Assembly (NCBI RefSeq): GCF_026151205.1
Contig: NC_087084.1
Coordinates: 11,559,453 to 11,623,452, forward strand
DNA length: 64,000 nt
Direction: 5' to 3'
DNA from: Bolinopsis microptera
Taxonomy: Eukaryota > Ctenophora > Tentaculata > Lobata > Bolinopsidae
Shown: piece after piece, positions 1 to 13,161 of the stretch
Layout of the letters: every line of letters begins with the position of its first letter
Numbering within the stretch: the first letter of the stretch is position 1
Program-made: the position numbers and the translations under genes
Notes under the pieces: model-generated
The model's input: the letters and a program-made list of their open reading frames with translations, nothing else
What the model was told of the DNA's origin: nothing
The model's database searches: none

Positions 1-1527
1 TCATAATGACCACTCAAATCCTAGTTTGAGTACATTGAATTTCCCTGTAATAGCACTCAGTGCTAAGCACTGGACTTAACCATAATACCAAGAATATTTT
101 CCCAGGAACTGTCGAGTATGTCAGAGAAGCACAAAGTAAGGAGAATCAGAATCCCCTAAAGCCTCCAAACCCAGCTTAGGACTGCAAAGCTAATAGCAAA
201 ATTTCGGTGGTGGCATAGCTATTTTAGCCATTTTAGCCATTATCGCTGTGAAGAAAACATGAAATTTTACGATTAAATTCGTATCTCCCTTGGTAATAAA
301 AACATATTATGTTGTATAATGAAGCTATCTCGGTACAAGAAACCTATACAAGTAGCTGGTGACAATCAGCAGATTCCACACCTCCACTTGTACATCATCC
401 ACAGAAATATACAGCGGTGTGGTTATTATTATATCATAATTAATACGTGATATTTAGATAAGTTTTGATAATATAGTAAGATTATCGGTGGATACTGTTA
501 TTTCGGGATAGGCTACAAACCCATATAATGTGTAATAATAATAATATAATATAATGTGTAATATATTAGCATGATTAATGTTCTGTTCTAGAACGTCGCC
601 AGAATGGGGTTTGATAATTTCACTAACTGGAGAAGGACTTATTACTAATAAGTTATTAGTGCTAAATAATTTTCACTTTAAATTTCTTTGGGTTTTGCCT
701 ATTTTTCATGGCGTGTAAAAACTAATATCTTGCCGACAGGACCTGTTTGAAACTTAAAAGAAAAGACGTTTGAAGATACGAAGTAACCATTGACTATTAT
801 AGTATAGAGAAGCACACACATTAGAATACTGGATATCAATTTGGTCTAACTCAAAGTAGTATAATTGTTCTCGTGATTACATTGAAATGAATTCCTGAAT
901 AACGTAAGTCTCAGCACTATTCTGTAGAAAATACTACCAATCGTACAAAGTTTCCAGTAATCACAGCTTATTTAAGTAAATTTCCTAAATTCCGATTAAA
1001 GGATATTCCTAAATTTTAAAACGCTTCAATAACAGAGCGTGGTATCCCACTCATTAAACTTTCGTATAACAATTTGTTGGTTTCTAACGATTTACTGGTT
1101 ATCCTGTTATATTCGGCTTCTCTTCTTTCAAGACACACACACACAACAATTAAAAAGTCACGTGACGATGACCAGGACGTGTTATTAGAGTTTGAGATTT
1201 ATAAGAGATACTCTAGTAGTGTTGACAACGAGTATTAGTTGCCATGGTTACTGGTACTGGTTGCCATGGTATGTTTGTTGAATGGAATGTTGGCTGAAGA
1301 AGTCTTTAGAACAGCTTAACTAAAGAATGAAACCTGTATAGGCTCTAAACGTGTTTAAATCATCAAACTATTTGACTCCAGACTAGGTTTCCGTCATTTT
1401 GTTGGACCTGGTTCATTTCACTGGGCTGTCTTGTTCTGTTATGGAAAATAACTGTAGGTATAAAAAGTCGAAATTAGTTATCGGAAGCTGATAACTTGAT
1501 AATAAGGGTGGAATTTTCTGAAACTGT
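1..1527. other. Intergenic DNA without recognisable gene
   Basis: AT-rich sequence with stops in every frame and only very short open frames. A short CA run lies near 1134-1144 and a nearly duplicated TTGCCATGGT motif near 1239-1269. I see no exon with supporting splice sites, no RNA gene and no transposon end. It leads up to the large inverted repeat. Confidence 0.6.
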
Positions 1528-4500
1528 TACTCTAGTAGCAGGGAATAGTTGAGTGTGCATTTCGATGTGTACTATTTCTGACAACACAGGGTTGTTTGTT
1601 AGGTCATTCTTAACCAAAATCGTGTGGGTGCACAATTTGTTTCGCTAGAGACAACCCTTCAGGGCAAATTTTCTAAATTACCCTCAGTCGCGTATACGAG
1701 ATTTTCGTATTTCGGCTCCTGAAGGTCATAGAGACTTCAATTTTGACTTAAAATTACCGCAATAGCCATATTTATATACAACTTATGAAGCAACATAAGG
1801 TCTCCAGTGCTTTGTTTTATAGATATTGACAAAAAACTGTTTTTTGGCTCAGCGAACCAAAAATGGGACTGAATTTTGGTAACTTGAACTAGGAAGATCG
1901 TAGAGACTTGAATTTTAGCTTAAAATGAGCGCAAACATCACATTTATATACAACTTATAAAGCAATATAAGCCCTTTAATGCTTATTTGTTAAGATATTG
2001 ACAAAAATCGGTCATTTTGACTACACGCGTGAGGAAAAATGCCAAATTGGGCAACAACTTTGGTCTTTTTTTGACCAGTTTTGTGCTCAAGTTATTCAAA
2101 TGTGCTTTGATGTTGTAGATCGGGTGTTTTCTTCCAATATGGGTTTCGGTATAAATCCTGAAGCACCCGGTTCATGGGTGATAGGGGTTAAAAACCCTAA
2201 AATCTCAGGCGATGGGCGAGACAATTGTCTGAATTTGGTTATAAAAACACTTGCACTCTTTGCTAGGGTTTGCTTTTTTCTGCTACATCGATCCGATTTC
2301 TAACTACTAATCATCCCCCTCTACATCATTCTCTTTTAGATACATGATTTCTATAAGTTCTTGAAGGTACATCCGGCATGATGTAAAGTCTATATCAAAG
2401 CATTTTAATGTGGTCTTAACAAGTTGCAAGATATTCAAGTTCACTAATAAAACAGGATATTCTTCTTTTACATATTGAGTAATTGTGGGCTTTTTGAGGG
2501 GAGGCTATAAAATGGCCAAATATAACTTTAACGTAAACGACCCAATAATAATATTAAACGTAGAATGAAACTACTTAAAACTTATACAGATTCATGGTAT
2601 CCTGTTTCAAGACGCTTGCTCCTGATTTTTAGCAACAATATCGACTGACCCCACGACGTTGTAATATAATTGTGGGTAGGCTATCACTTGATGTATAAGT
2701 TTTGAACGGTAGTTTGTAAAAATAATTACATTCTACAAACATTATACGCTCCTACTATGCAATTACTAGCCTCTGGACTAACTCCCAATCATCTGTCCAT
2801 ATAATGGTGTTTCTGGACAGATAGATGGTGTATGATGCCCTCATGCTAAATTCAGCGATCTTCATGCAGGCCTTTTTCTCTTTAGTGTTTACGTTCAGGT
2901 GGTTCATAAAGGTTTGGAGGCTGCAGTTGTAAATGCCTCGAACTCGAACTCGAACTGCTACTGTGTGGAGCTTGCAATCTCTTCTGTCAGCTGCTGATAT
3001 CTCTTAATATTCTTTTCTCTTGATCAGCAAAGTTCTCTTTATTTCAGATGCACCTTCTTCGCTTTATCTGAATAGATTACTACATCTGGTCTCAGTGGTA
3101 TTACACTAATGTAATGTCTAACAATAACGTTTATAAGTGCTAAAATTTCGAACTAGCGGACCATATTCGGAGGAGAAATTTATTCGATTAAATCAGTATT
3201 TCCAAGCAAAAAACTGCCCCAAATTTCTCCTCCGAATATGGTCAGCTAGTTCGAAATTTTAGCACTTATAAACGTTATTGTTAGACATTACATTAGTGTA
3301 ATACCACTGAGACCAGATGTAGTAATCTATTCAGATAAAGCGAAGAAGGTGCATCTGAAATAAAGAGAACTTTGCTGATCAAGAGAAAAGAATATTAAGA
3401 GATATCAGCAGCTGACAGAAGAGATTGCAAGCTCCACACAGTAGCAGTTCGAGTTCGAGTTCGAGGCATTTACAACTGCAGCCTCCAAACCTTTATGAAC
3501 CACCTGAACGTAAACACTAAAGAGAAAAAGGCCTGCATGAAGATCGCTGAATTTAGCATGAGGGCATCATACACCATCTATCTGTCCAGAAACACCATTT
3601 GCATTATATGGACAGATGATTGGGAGTTAGTCCAGAGGCTAGTAATTGCATAGTAGGAGCGTATAATGTTTGTAGAATGTAATTATTTTTACAAACTACC
3701 GTTCAAAACTTATACATCAAGTGATAGCCTACCCACAATTATATTACAACGTCGTGGGGTCAGTCGATATTGTTGCTAAAAATCAGGAGCAAGCGTCTTG
3801 AAACAGGATACCATGAATCTGTATAAGTTTTAAGTAGTTTCATTCTACGTTTAATATTATTATTGGGTCGTTTACGTTAAAGTTATATTTGGCCATTTTA
3901 TAGCCTCCCCTCAAAAAGCCCACAATTACTCAATATGTAAAAGAAGAATATCCTGTTTTATTAGTGAACTTGAATATCTTGCAACTTGTTAAGACCACAT
4001 TAAAATGCTTTGATATAGACTTTACATCATGCCGGATGTACCTTCAAGAACTTATAGAAATCATGTATCTAAAAGAGAATGATGTAGAGGGGGATGATTA
4101 GTAGTTAGAAATCGGATCGATGTAGCAGAAAAAAGCAAACCCTAGCAAAGAGTGCAAGTGTTTTTATAACCAAATTCAGACAATTGTCTCGCCCATCGCC
4201 TGAGATTTTAGGGTTTTTAACCCCTATCACCCATGATCTGAACCGGGTGCTTCCGGATTTATACCGAAACCCATATTGGAAGAAAACACCCGATCTACAA
4301 CATCAAAGCACATTTGAATAACTTGAGCACAAAACTGGTCAAAAAAAGACCAAAGTTGTTGCCCAATTTGGCATTTTTCCTCACGCGTGTAGTCAAAATG
4401 ACCGATTTTTGTCAATATCTTAACAAATAAGCATTAAAGGGCTTATATTGCTTTATAAGTTGTATATAAATGTGATGTTTGCGCTCATTTTAAGCTAAAA

Positions 4501-4885
4501 TTCAAGTCTCTACGATCTTCCTAGTTCAAGTTACCAAAATTCAGTCCCATTTTTGGTTCGCTGAGCCAAAAAACAGTTTTTTGTCAATATCTATAAAACA
4601 AAGCACTGGAGACCTTATGTTGCTTCATAAGTTGTATATAAATATGGCTATTGCGGTAATTTTAAGTCAAAATTGAAGTCTCTATGACCTTCAGGAGCCG
4701 AAATACGAAAATCTCGTATACGCGACTGAGGGTAATTTAGAAAATTTGCCCTGTAGGGTTGTCTCTAGCGAAACAAATTGTGCACCCACACGATTTTGGT
4801 TAAGAATGACCTAACAAACAACCCTGTGTTGTCAGAAATAGTACACATCGAAGTGCACACTCAACTATTCCCTGCTACTAGAGTA
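1528..4885. repeat. 3.36-kb near-perfect inverted repeat (palindrome), 39-bp spacer
   Basis: The left arm 1528-3181 is the reverse complement of 3221-4885. Pairing positions sum to 6402 near the centre and 6413 at the outer ends, so only about 11 bp of net indels have built up across 1.65 kb, plus scattered substitutions. For example, one base differs next to the GCTAGTTCG motif, and about 6 bp are inserted near 3600. The central spacer is 3182-3220. Homology fades outside 1528 and 4885 and I see no target-site duplication. A short frame of unknown function appears in both arms (1998-2303 plus, 4227-4415 minus), simply because the arms mirror each other. It could be a fold-back element, an inverted segmental duplication, or an assembly or library artefact. 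Confidence 0.9.
1715..2015. repeat. Diverged direct repeat of about 150 bp inside the palindrome arm
   Basis: Two consecutive segments, about 1720-1850 and 1885-2015, share the order GTAGAGACTT / TAAAATTA-like / TTTATATACAACTTAT / GATATTGACAAAAA. They are clearly more diverged from each other than the two palindrome arms are. The same pair appears inverted in the right arm at about 4400-4690. The internal duplication therefore predates formation of the palindrome. Confidence 0.7.
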
Positions 4886-5007
4886 TGTGTAAGAATTTCT
4901 ATCACAAAAAGCCTATTAGAGTATCAAAGGGTTAGTAGTCAAAATATCATCAAGTTTTGACCAGATATCACCAGGCAGTACAATCACGTGGTGTAAAGTA
5001 AAGGTCG

Positions 5008-5224
5008 CATGGTGTGGATTTAAAGTCACGTGGTGTGGATTTAAAATCACGTGGTGTGGATTTAAAGTCACGTGGTGTGGATTTAAAATCACGTGGTGTG
5101 GATTTAAAGTCACGTGGTGTGGATTTAAAATCACGTGGTGTGGATTTAAAGTCACGTGGTGTGGATTTAAAATCACGTGGTGTGGATTTAAAGTCACGTG
5201 GTGTGGATTTAAAGTCACGTGGTT
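5008..5224. repeat. 21-bp minisatellite, each unit with a CACGTG E-box
   Basis: About ten copies of a 21-bp unit containing CACGTGGTGTGGATTTAAA. Units alternate between AAAGTCACG and AAAATCACG variants, giving a 42-bp higher-order period. Because 21 is divisible by three, both strands stay open and show a spurious heptapeptide repeat; this is not evidence of a protein. Diverged units continue on the left to about 4982. Confidence 0.92.
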
Positions 5225-5356
5225 TGAAGCGAAGGCACGTGATTTCTCACCTAAAACAGCTCTTCACCTAAGACTTCTACCAAATCAACAGATCTCATAT
5301 TCGCACATGTAAGTGCACATGTAAGTGTACAGACTTGTATAAGTATAACGGAGGGC

Positions 5357-5399
5357 ATGTCTAGTGTCTAGTGTCTAGTGTCTAGTGTCTACTGTCTAC
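5357..5399. repeat. 7-bp tandem repeat (GTCTAGT)n
   Basis: About six consecutive GTCTAGT units, the last ones mutated to GTCTACT. Simple tandem repeat. Confidence 0.85.
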
Positions 5400-8300
5400 A
5401 GGGCCTAATCTGCTGAACAGCTCCCTTTTCTGGCAACCATCTTATAGCTTTATAACCAACGTTATTGAGGACGACCTCATAAGACCTTTCCGGACATCTT
5501 GCAATGAGAAACTGAATTGGAACTAGATATGTTACGTTTGCTCATGTTTGATAGAGATACATGGAGATCGAGAGAAGCGCGGTTATGAAACTCGTTCCAG
5601 ATTTTGATCGACCTGGGATCGACCTGGGTAGAATAATACCTAAAAGTAAGAGATAAAGTTCAACACTGACAATCCGTTCGCGTTATATATCCTTAAGTTT
5701 GTATCACAGTGTTGTATCACAATGTTGTATCACACCACTATAAAGTCAAAAAATACACCAGTTACAACCTGTTTAACCCTACCTTGTACTACTTACCATG
5801 TAATACTTATCTGCAGTAACTACCCTCAGTAACTAACCTGTTAAATCTTTATCCGAAACTTATGGCGTAAGTTTAAACCCAGTAAGTTTTTTACTCAATA
5901 TAGAAATTGTTGGAAAATTTAGAAAGTTTAAACCCGATATATATGATAATATTTACAATAACGTCACTCTACAAGTTGAACTAGTGACACCGAGTAAAGG
6001 TGAACTTGTAAGACACACTGGTTAGTTTGGCCAGTGTTAATTTTATTGTTCTGTAAGACTATGATTACAGCACAACACCAACAGTGGTATTAGTCTAGAA
6101 GTAGTAGTCTAGAAGTGTAGAATACGGGGTTTAAATGTTATTTTAGACACTTTTAACTGGTCATAAGGATTAATGATATTATATAACTTACTTATATATT
6201 TTGCCGTTATTTTAGTTGTGTGAATCAAACAGTTTAACTTTATAATCGCACTGGCACATTGTTGGTAAAGTGGTCACTAGTGCTACTAGGAGTTAACAAC
6301 ACATAACATTTATCTTACATTACTTTGTAGCTTTAATAAAAATAAAATATCATAACCGCCATAAAGACGGGTAAGTGCTAAGGGTTAACAACATATAACT
6401 TACTTTTATTCGGCATTTGGAAGATTACTGATTACTGTCGCGCCTCGATTAGAGGACTTATCTTAATATACCATTGCTATGGTATATAATACAGCATTTA
6501 TTAGACGAACAGTATCGTTGTAGAAATCAAGTCATTCTGGATTAAAAATCAGTATTAAGTACTGTTGACGTTAAGATGTACTCCGAAACGTCAACAACTA
6601 TAAAATTGCACAGCATGGTGAGCAGAGAAAATCAGAACATATCTGGATAGTATCAAAAGTGCATTCACTCCCCACTGAGCTGTGTACGGAGTAACATGTC
6701 CCAAACAGTGTTTAAATAATATCTTAATTCTTAATGATTTAATCGTTATCACAATTTAATATATTGGCCGTCACAATTGCAATAGTAACATGAGTTAGTG
6801 ACAATAGTAGTGTGACAGCACCAATGTTACGACTCGCTGGAGCTCCAATGCTTGTACTACTATTTTATTAACTTATTATCTTTGATAATGCCTGCTACAG
6901 TGTATCTATCGAAAATCTATTGCGTGTTTTTGCGCATATGATATGAGTAAATGTCACATTAAGTTTGTCACTGTTTTATTGACGTCGCACTATTTGACTA
7001 TTACGTAGCATCATACCGAGCACACAATGAACTTGTTAAACATCACGGATTGATTACGTTGCTGACTGAGTCTGAACGAGTCTAATAGTCAATATAAACA
7101 AGCTGACGGCTGTAAACAAGTTTCTTAAAGACTTTCCGACCGACTTTTAACACTGTCTTACTTGGAAGTTGGATACTCAACATGGATGTTTAACTAAATG
7201 TCGTCCTATCTTTCCTTCAAAAGAATCATGGCACCCCAGCTCCCCTGGTGGTAGTCACACTCATCAGTAATCGGGCCGGTGTCTTAAACAAGTAGGTCCT
7301 CTTAACTTTATCAAATGATCACTGTCTATACAGAATACAGATGTAAATAAAGTACTATCTATAGTACTTGGCGGCCCAGGATGTTCCACCACTGTTTTCC
7401 CTTTGAGAGAGAGAGAGATGTCTGGTGTCCCTAAAGGACCAGTATTCGGACAATCCTCGTTATACCCTCTTTGTTATCCCCGGGTCATCATTTATCAGTC
7501 CCGGTATCTTTAACAAGTAAGGAGTGTCTATGCTATGGTTGAAGTGAAGTACTGTGCGGCACAAGTTATGAGTTTCTAATCTAACAAACATAAAGTTATG
7601 ATACTGTTTGTAATTGTTATCAACAAGCCTCCCAACCGTGACTGGATCACAGCTGGAAGTAAGCACAGTATACTCCCTTCCCAGGAAGAAGCTATCAGCT
7701 TCATGTCTGCTGTCTTATCTATGGGCTGTACGCTGACTTGTCTGATAAACTGTATTCAAGATATTAAGATGTGAAGTGTGGACTGTCTTGTTGAGCCATC
7801 GTGTGTGTGGTTCTCAAACGATGATATTGTAAACATTTTATAATGTTATAAGTGAGCAGAAGTTTAAACTGACCCTCGAGATTACTAGTACAATAACTTC
7901 TACCCATTTTCTAGAGGTATTCTAATTGCGAGAATGTAATGGTTAATTTCATCCACTGGAAGCCGCCAACTTGATTAGTTTACCGTCACCACCACTACTG
8001 ACTACCACTCTAACTGTCGCCACTACTATTAATAGTCTACAGAAGTACAGCTAATCTTGCCTGGTACTCGTCTGGTACTGGTATCAGGTAGTGATGATAA
8101 GACATGAACCAGCACTTGTATAATGGAACTTGTATGTAACTGCAAGTGGAACATGAACTCTATTACCATTTGTTTAGCTTCAGCCATCATTCAGCGGAAG
8201 TAACAGGAGCACTGTAACACTGGAAGCGGGTACATTGGAACTATTACAAATAGCTCTTTTGGCGGTCTCAGCGACGAGGATGCAGGGTTTAAGCGAAATA

Positions 8301-10980
8301 AAGAGAGTGCGCGTCATTGATCATTTTGCAACTGCTTTACATAAGCGCAGCTTTTTCTGTGTCCCCCGAACTCATCCTCTGGATCATGTACTGACTTGGG
8401 CGAGTAGTGACTAATAGTTACCAACTATAATATAAATCTAACAAGGTCCACTTTATAGAACGGCACTGGAAGAGCTTCCCCCTTGGCCTTGTTGTTGACA
8501 GACGTTAAGATACTAGCAGAAGAAGCTGCCCAAGCTGGATACAGTAGCCAGCAGTAACAAGCTGGATACTGTACTTATTGTTGTAACGAGACTAGAGATG
8601 ATCAGGACAGTCTGATTATATCTGATAATGTGAGTTGTGTCTAGAGTAACTAGATGTGCTACTCAACTATTGGATAATACCAGCGAGCAGGGAGATGGGA
8701 TATACAAATACATCTGATCTTATAGTGGAACTCAGCTGTATCATTATAAAGTTGACTGCTACTATTTCATTTTGGAGTTTCTGTTACACTTACTCACTTA
8801 TACTGTCTGCTGTGTGCTATTTCTCAGCTCAAAAGTAAATACCTATCTTTTAACAACACCTACAATAGCAGGAAAGCTCTCGTGGGAAAAGTACTTCACA
8901 ATATTGATAGCAGGTATGATGCAGTTATGTCAACATCTAATTATCTTGAGCTTTGGTTGGTTTCCAGAATCAAAGATATTTTAATCACGGCTGGATCACG
9001 TCGATTAAACGGGTAAAAGGTTCTTTAAATCTTCAATCCATCATAGACCTCCGCAAATCATATTTTGCTATTAGTATTATATGTATTATATGATTTAGTA
9101 CACAGCTTTCAGCTCCAAATAAGACTAAGATCGTCGTGTTTTAACTTTTTGAGAATAATGAGATCACCATTTACTACACGGCTTCTAAACTTCTGAATAC
9201 AATTATTATAAATACTAATTACTATCGACGATTAGAGTATTTAAGTGTTTACAGTGCTCTGTAAAAATGCAGCACACTCAATATTGTGTATAATGATCAG
9301 GACAATAGGTATTGAACGTTGTTGAAGCAGGATGAGCTAAAACTTTTCATTAACCGCCATCTTACATCGATATTTTAAATTAAACCCCTAATGACGCTTC
9401 AAATTACAAGAGATTTTCCATCAAATCCACAATAATAAATTCTTTAATTTCGTCATTTACTTCATTCAATCCTCCAAACAATACTAGCGTTTACATAATA
9501 AATATAAATATAAGACATGTTGATTGTTGAATGACAGTTAAAATGTGCATTGTGCAAACAACTCTTAACAAAAGTTTTGCATTTTGTCTACTAAAAGTGC
9601 AGTGTAATCAGACGATATAACATTCCAGCAACACTGACGTTATTAAACGTTTTACAATAATTAGTAATTCTTAATTTATAAGGTCAGACTTTGTGTTAAA
9701 AACCATGTTATTGGTCCACAAGTACACTTGTTCTAGAAATGTCAGAAGAAATGTCAGAAGTATTGTGTTAAAAAAGCGGTGCTTTTGTTCACTTTTAAAG
9801 CTGAATAGTTTTCCATCGGTAAAAGCTTAAAAGGGTTCTGACTTCAGATGCTGTATGACCTTATTTGGTCATGATATTATGGAAAACTCAGTTTTGCAAA
9901 ACACACGTCCATGGAATGAGGAATCAGAAGTTTTAAAATATTATACATTTCGGATTTGGTGTTAAAAGTGATGCGAATTTCAAATTTCCGTCTTATGAGG
10001 CCCTTCATGAACTGTTTCTGGAATGGTATTACAAAATTGAGAAGAATTTGCAAATTTCCCTAGCCATACCAACGAGTAGAAATGTATAATTTATCGCTAC
10101 AAATTGCAAATCATGTGAAAATGTGGAAGAAGAAACCGAAATTTAGCTACCATCGTCTTGGCAATTAAGTGTAACGAAGGGTGACTTGGCTGCCTGGATC
10201 CAGTCATAAAATGGGCTTTTCAAAATAATCTTACTTGACCGTCTTAAAAATGTACAGGTCTTCTTTCTTTGATTCGATAAAAGATGATTAAGCTGTTTTT
10301 TTGGGCGTTTTAATTGCAAACCTATTATACCATGTTCATATTAACGAAATAGTAATTCCCAGTGAGTGCTAGAATGTGGTAAACTGCAGAGAATGTATTT
10401 TCCTTCTAGCATGGTTACTATACGTAACTATGGTAGCGAGGTTACTATACTATTGTAAATCTATAGATTTCGATACTGGTGGAGCTATCAAAGCATATTA
10501 TTTGACACGTGACAGTAACTATGGGTTTTGATTGGCTAATAGTTGGTTTAATGCTGTCACGTGTCAAAAAACTTAACCTCCCCAGTCCCCACCAGAATCC
10601 ACTTCGTATGTCTATCAGCTCATTATCTATATTTTCACACTATATCTGATCAGGCTTCCTATCATTCAGCTTATCTGGGTTTGGAACAGGTCATGTCCTG
10701 TTACGTGTGTCACGTAGTGGGATAGGTTAGTAGTTTCATTATAGTTCACGTATTGTTACATATTATTCACATATTGTTCACATAGTCAGACATTATGGAG
10801 TGTTATTCACAGTTCATGATAACGTTACACTTACCTAAGATAGTGTCGGTCACGTATTAGTGTCGGTCACGTGGGTTAGCTGTGGTTATTAACAGACATT
10901 AATTATTCCTGCATTGTTGCGAATAAAAGAATAGGGATGTGTATAATACAAAATTATAGTTATTGTATAAGTTGCTGGGG
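5400..10980. other. Long gene-poor stretch
   Basis: No open frame here is longer than about 70 codons, and none is bordered by convincing splice sites together with recognisable protein sequence. Small features seen: a triple GTATCACA(G/A)TGTT repeat near 5700-5730, a GA run near 7405-7418, and a CACGTG-containing hairpin at 10498-10568 (listed separately). Promoters or UTRs of neighbouring genes may be present but cannot be recognised. Confidence 0.5.
10498..10568. repeat. Short inverted repeat with TTTGACACGTGACAG ends (MITE-like hairpin)
   Basis: TTTGACACGTGACAG near 10500 pairs perfectly with CTGTCACGTGTCAAA near 10553, leaving a loop of about 40 bp. A second copy of the same design lies at 35237-35318, which suggests a dispersed short element and not a chance hairpin. 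No target-site duplication could be assigned with certainty. Confidence 0.6.
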
Positions 10981-11416
10981 GAGTCTCGGGGAAATATTTG
11001 AATAAAGTAGATAACATTGACATGAACATTCTCTTTGGTAAAAACAATGAGTAGCTATCTCAGAGGTGAACGCAGTTTAATAATATAAATATGGCTGTGT
11101 TTGATTACTAACTAACAATACCCCTTTCAAGATAAGACAAACTCTTACACACCATCCTTCCATAGTCTCATAACATATTATCTAAAACGATACAGAACAC
11201 AATAATAATGACACCAAAATTCAAATGTCCTTTTCATTTAAAAGTGAAATTGACCTCTGCGCTCACTAGAAAGTAAGCACGAATTACAAGAAGAGTTCGC
11301 TATCTAATAACACTAACTCCTTAAACTAGCGTTCGTGCTGGAAAATATCAGTAGGCTGCTGTTAGCTGGCGTCAGGTAGAGGTAGCTGGTGTAGGTAAGC
11401 GCTAAATACTGCTTGG

Positions 11417-12148
11417 CTAGTGCCAGCTAGCGCTAGCTATCGCTATTAGACTATCGCAAAAGAACTGAACAAATTCTTTTTCGCCTCGGGTCAATGGTCG
11501 CTTCATCCCACGGTTAGGAAACTCAGATGAACCAGCAGCAGAGGAGGTGGAAGGGAAGTCATCAGAGGATTTTGTGTCGTTAGCAGGAGACTCCTTATCT
11601 TTTGGAGACACTGCAACTGCTGGGGTTGTTTTAGTGGATGTCAAACTGTGTGACTGCATCAGTCTACTTGCACGTCTCTTCTTAAAACTAAGTTCCCACA
11701 AAAGATTACACATGTGTAGAGCATCATCGCTCGTTTCTATAACCACAATCTTCTTTAATTTGGCCTTAATTGCTACCATACGTTTATTTGCGCGAACAAT
11801 TCTTTCATCTTGGGTCAAGAGTCGCTTCATCCCGCGGTTGGGAAACACCAGTGAAGAAGTAGAAGAGAAATCATCAGAGGGTTCTGCGTTGCTGGTATCA
11901 ACAGGAGGCTTAACAACCTCTGGAGTAACTACAGCTGCAGCGGTTGTTTTATTACACTGTGAACTGTGTGACTGTAGCAGACGACTTGCATCACGCCTCT
12001 TCTTAAAACTTTCGAGCTGGCTCCGGAAGGAGGGGTTGTGAGGAAGAGGGGAGGTAGGAGGAGGAGAGGTAGGAGGATGAGAGGTAGGAGGAGGGGAGGT
12101 AGGTTCGGTGACAGAAAGGCCCTGTTCAGTGGAATCTCTAGAACTCAT
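11417..12148 (-). CDS. Unknown protein, 243 aa, internally duplicated, paralogue of the gene at 13162-13659
   Basis: Function not recognised. The uninterrupted frame starts with MSSRDSTEQG, continues into a Pro/Ser/Thr-rich stretch (about residues 16-38), and then has two related modules. Each module opens with a basic SFKKRR(D)ASRL motif followed by QSHS, then an acidic SDDF(S/P)STSS motif and FPNRGMKR(L/P)LT. Module 1 ends with ETSDDALHMCNLLWEL; module 2 is truncated after GEKEF. No signal peptide or membrane segment is visible. The basic clusters and low complexity suggest a nuclear or intrinsically disordered protein, which is inference. The start is chosen because the neighbouring paralogue starts the same way (MSS-ES/DSTE). 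It may be single-exon; splicing at the 3' end cannot be excluded. Confidence 0.6.
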   Translation of the reverse strand: MSSRDSTEQGLSVTEPTSPPPTSHPPTSPPPTSPLPHNPSFRSQLESFKKRRDASRLLQSHSSQCNKTTAAAVVTPEVVKPPVDTSNAEPSDDFSSTSSLVFPNRGMKRLLTQDERIVRANKRMVAIKAKLKKIVVIETSDDALHMCNLLWELSFKKRRASRLMQSHSLTSTKTTPAVAVSPKDKESPANDTKSSDDFPSTSSAAGSSEFPNRGMKRPLTRGEKEFVQFFCDSLIAIASASWH

Positions 12149-12615
12149 GTTGGGAGAGATAGTTGTAGAAATTGAACTTAAGACGCAATTGAAACGGGGG
12201 ATAATTCATCACTGACCTTGATCAATTTTTGTGACATAAATTACCAATAAATAATTAGTAACGCGTTCAGTTTTACCTGTCAGCATCTTAAAAGATACTG
12301 ACAGTGACATCACAACAGGGTGACAGTCAAATGTGATCCAATTATTGTCTTAATTATTATATTTTAATAACCTAATGTAGTTAGATGATCCCGTCTCAAA
12401 TTTAACAAGCAAGCTGGATAGCAACACAAATGTGACTAGATTTTAGCGGCAGCTATTTCCATCTAACAGTCTTCGTAATATAATGTAGTTTATTTACTTT
12501 ACTGTGAGTTCGTGGATATAAGGATTGAGTATTTGAGTAAAGTAGATATTAAAACGAGCATTTTCTTTGGTAAAAACAATAAGTAGCTATCAAAGAGGCG
12601 AATACAGTATAATAA

Positions 12616-12850
12616 TGGGGGGGATACAACGGTCATTAATGTGCATTAATGGGCATAAATGGGCATAAATAGGCATTAATGTGCATTAATGTATATGTAT
12701 ATTTCAGCAAAATTCTATAATACTGACATTAATGACCAGGTTTTTTTGCAAATTTTGTGGTAGTTCGTGGTAATTTATGTGCATTAATGGGCATAAATGG
12801 GCATAAATGGGCATTAATGTGCATTAAGGGGGCCGGGGGGGGGGGGTCTT
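12616..12850. repeat. 12-bp GCATTAATGG/GCATAAATGG tandem repeats and poly-G run
   Basis: Two clusters (about 12632-12695 and 12775-12830) of 12-bp units alternating GGCATTAATG and GGCATAAATG, separated by about 80 bp of unique sequence. A G-rich run (12829-12847) interrupted by CC follows the second cluster directly. The array lies between the two paralogous genes. Confidence 0.8.
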
Positions 12851-13161
12851 CATCAAAATTCTCTCGAAATTGATTTTATAGTTGTTTCTGATAGAGGGGA
12901 GTGATATCTATCAGCTGCTTTTGGTCCCATGGAAAAATATTGTTCCTAGCCAAAATTATCGCCAGTCAAAGGTCAGCGCTCATGAGTAATTGTATTGCGC
13001 GAGCGATTTTCAATCGCGCGCCCTGAAAATCGAGTCTAAAAATCTATCTTCTCCTACATTTTTTGAGCAATCACCCTGAAACTTTCAGGATATGTTCTAT
13101 GGATCATTTAGAAGATATCTGTCGAGCCGAATTTTGAGATAGGCCTTAGAAGATTTTTTAT

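Noticed and set aside
1998-2303. 101-codon frame in the left palindrome arm and its mirror at 4227-4415
   Set aside because: Same sequence in both arms, no homology or splice support, likely part of a repeat.
4916-5271. Heptapeptide-repeat proteins on both strands (LNPHHVT and VDLKSRG types)
   Set aside because: Pure translation of a 21-bp minisatellite; no unique coding sequence, no splice sites.
11547-12041. 164-codon plus-strand frame opposite the unknown protein gene
   Set aside because: Shadow of the minus-strand gene; the minus frame shows conserved repeats shared with its paralogue.
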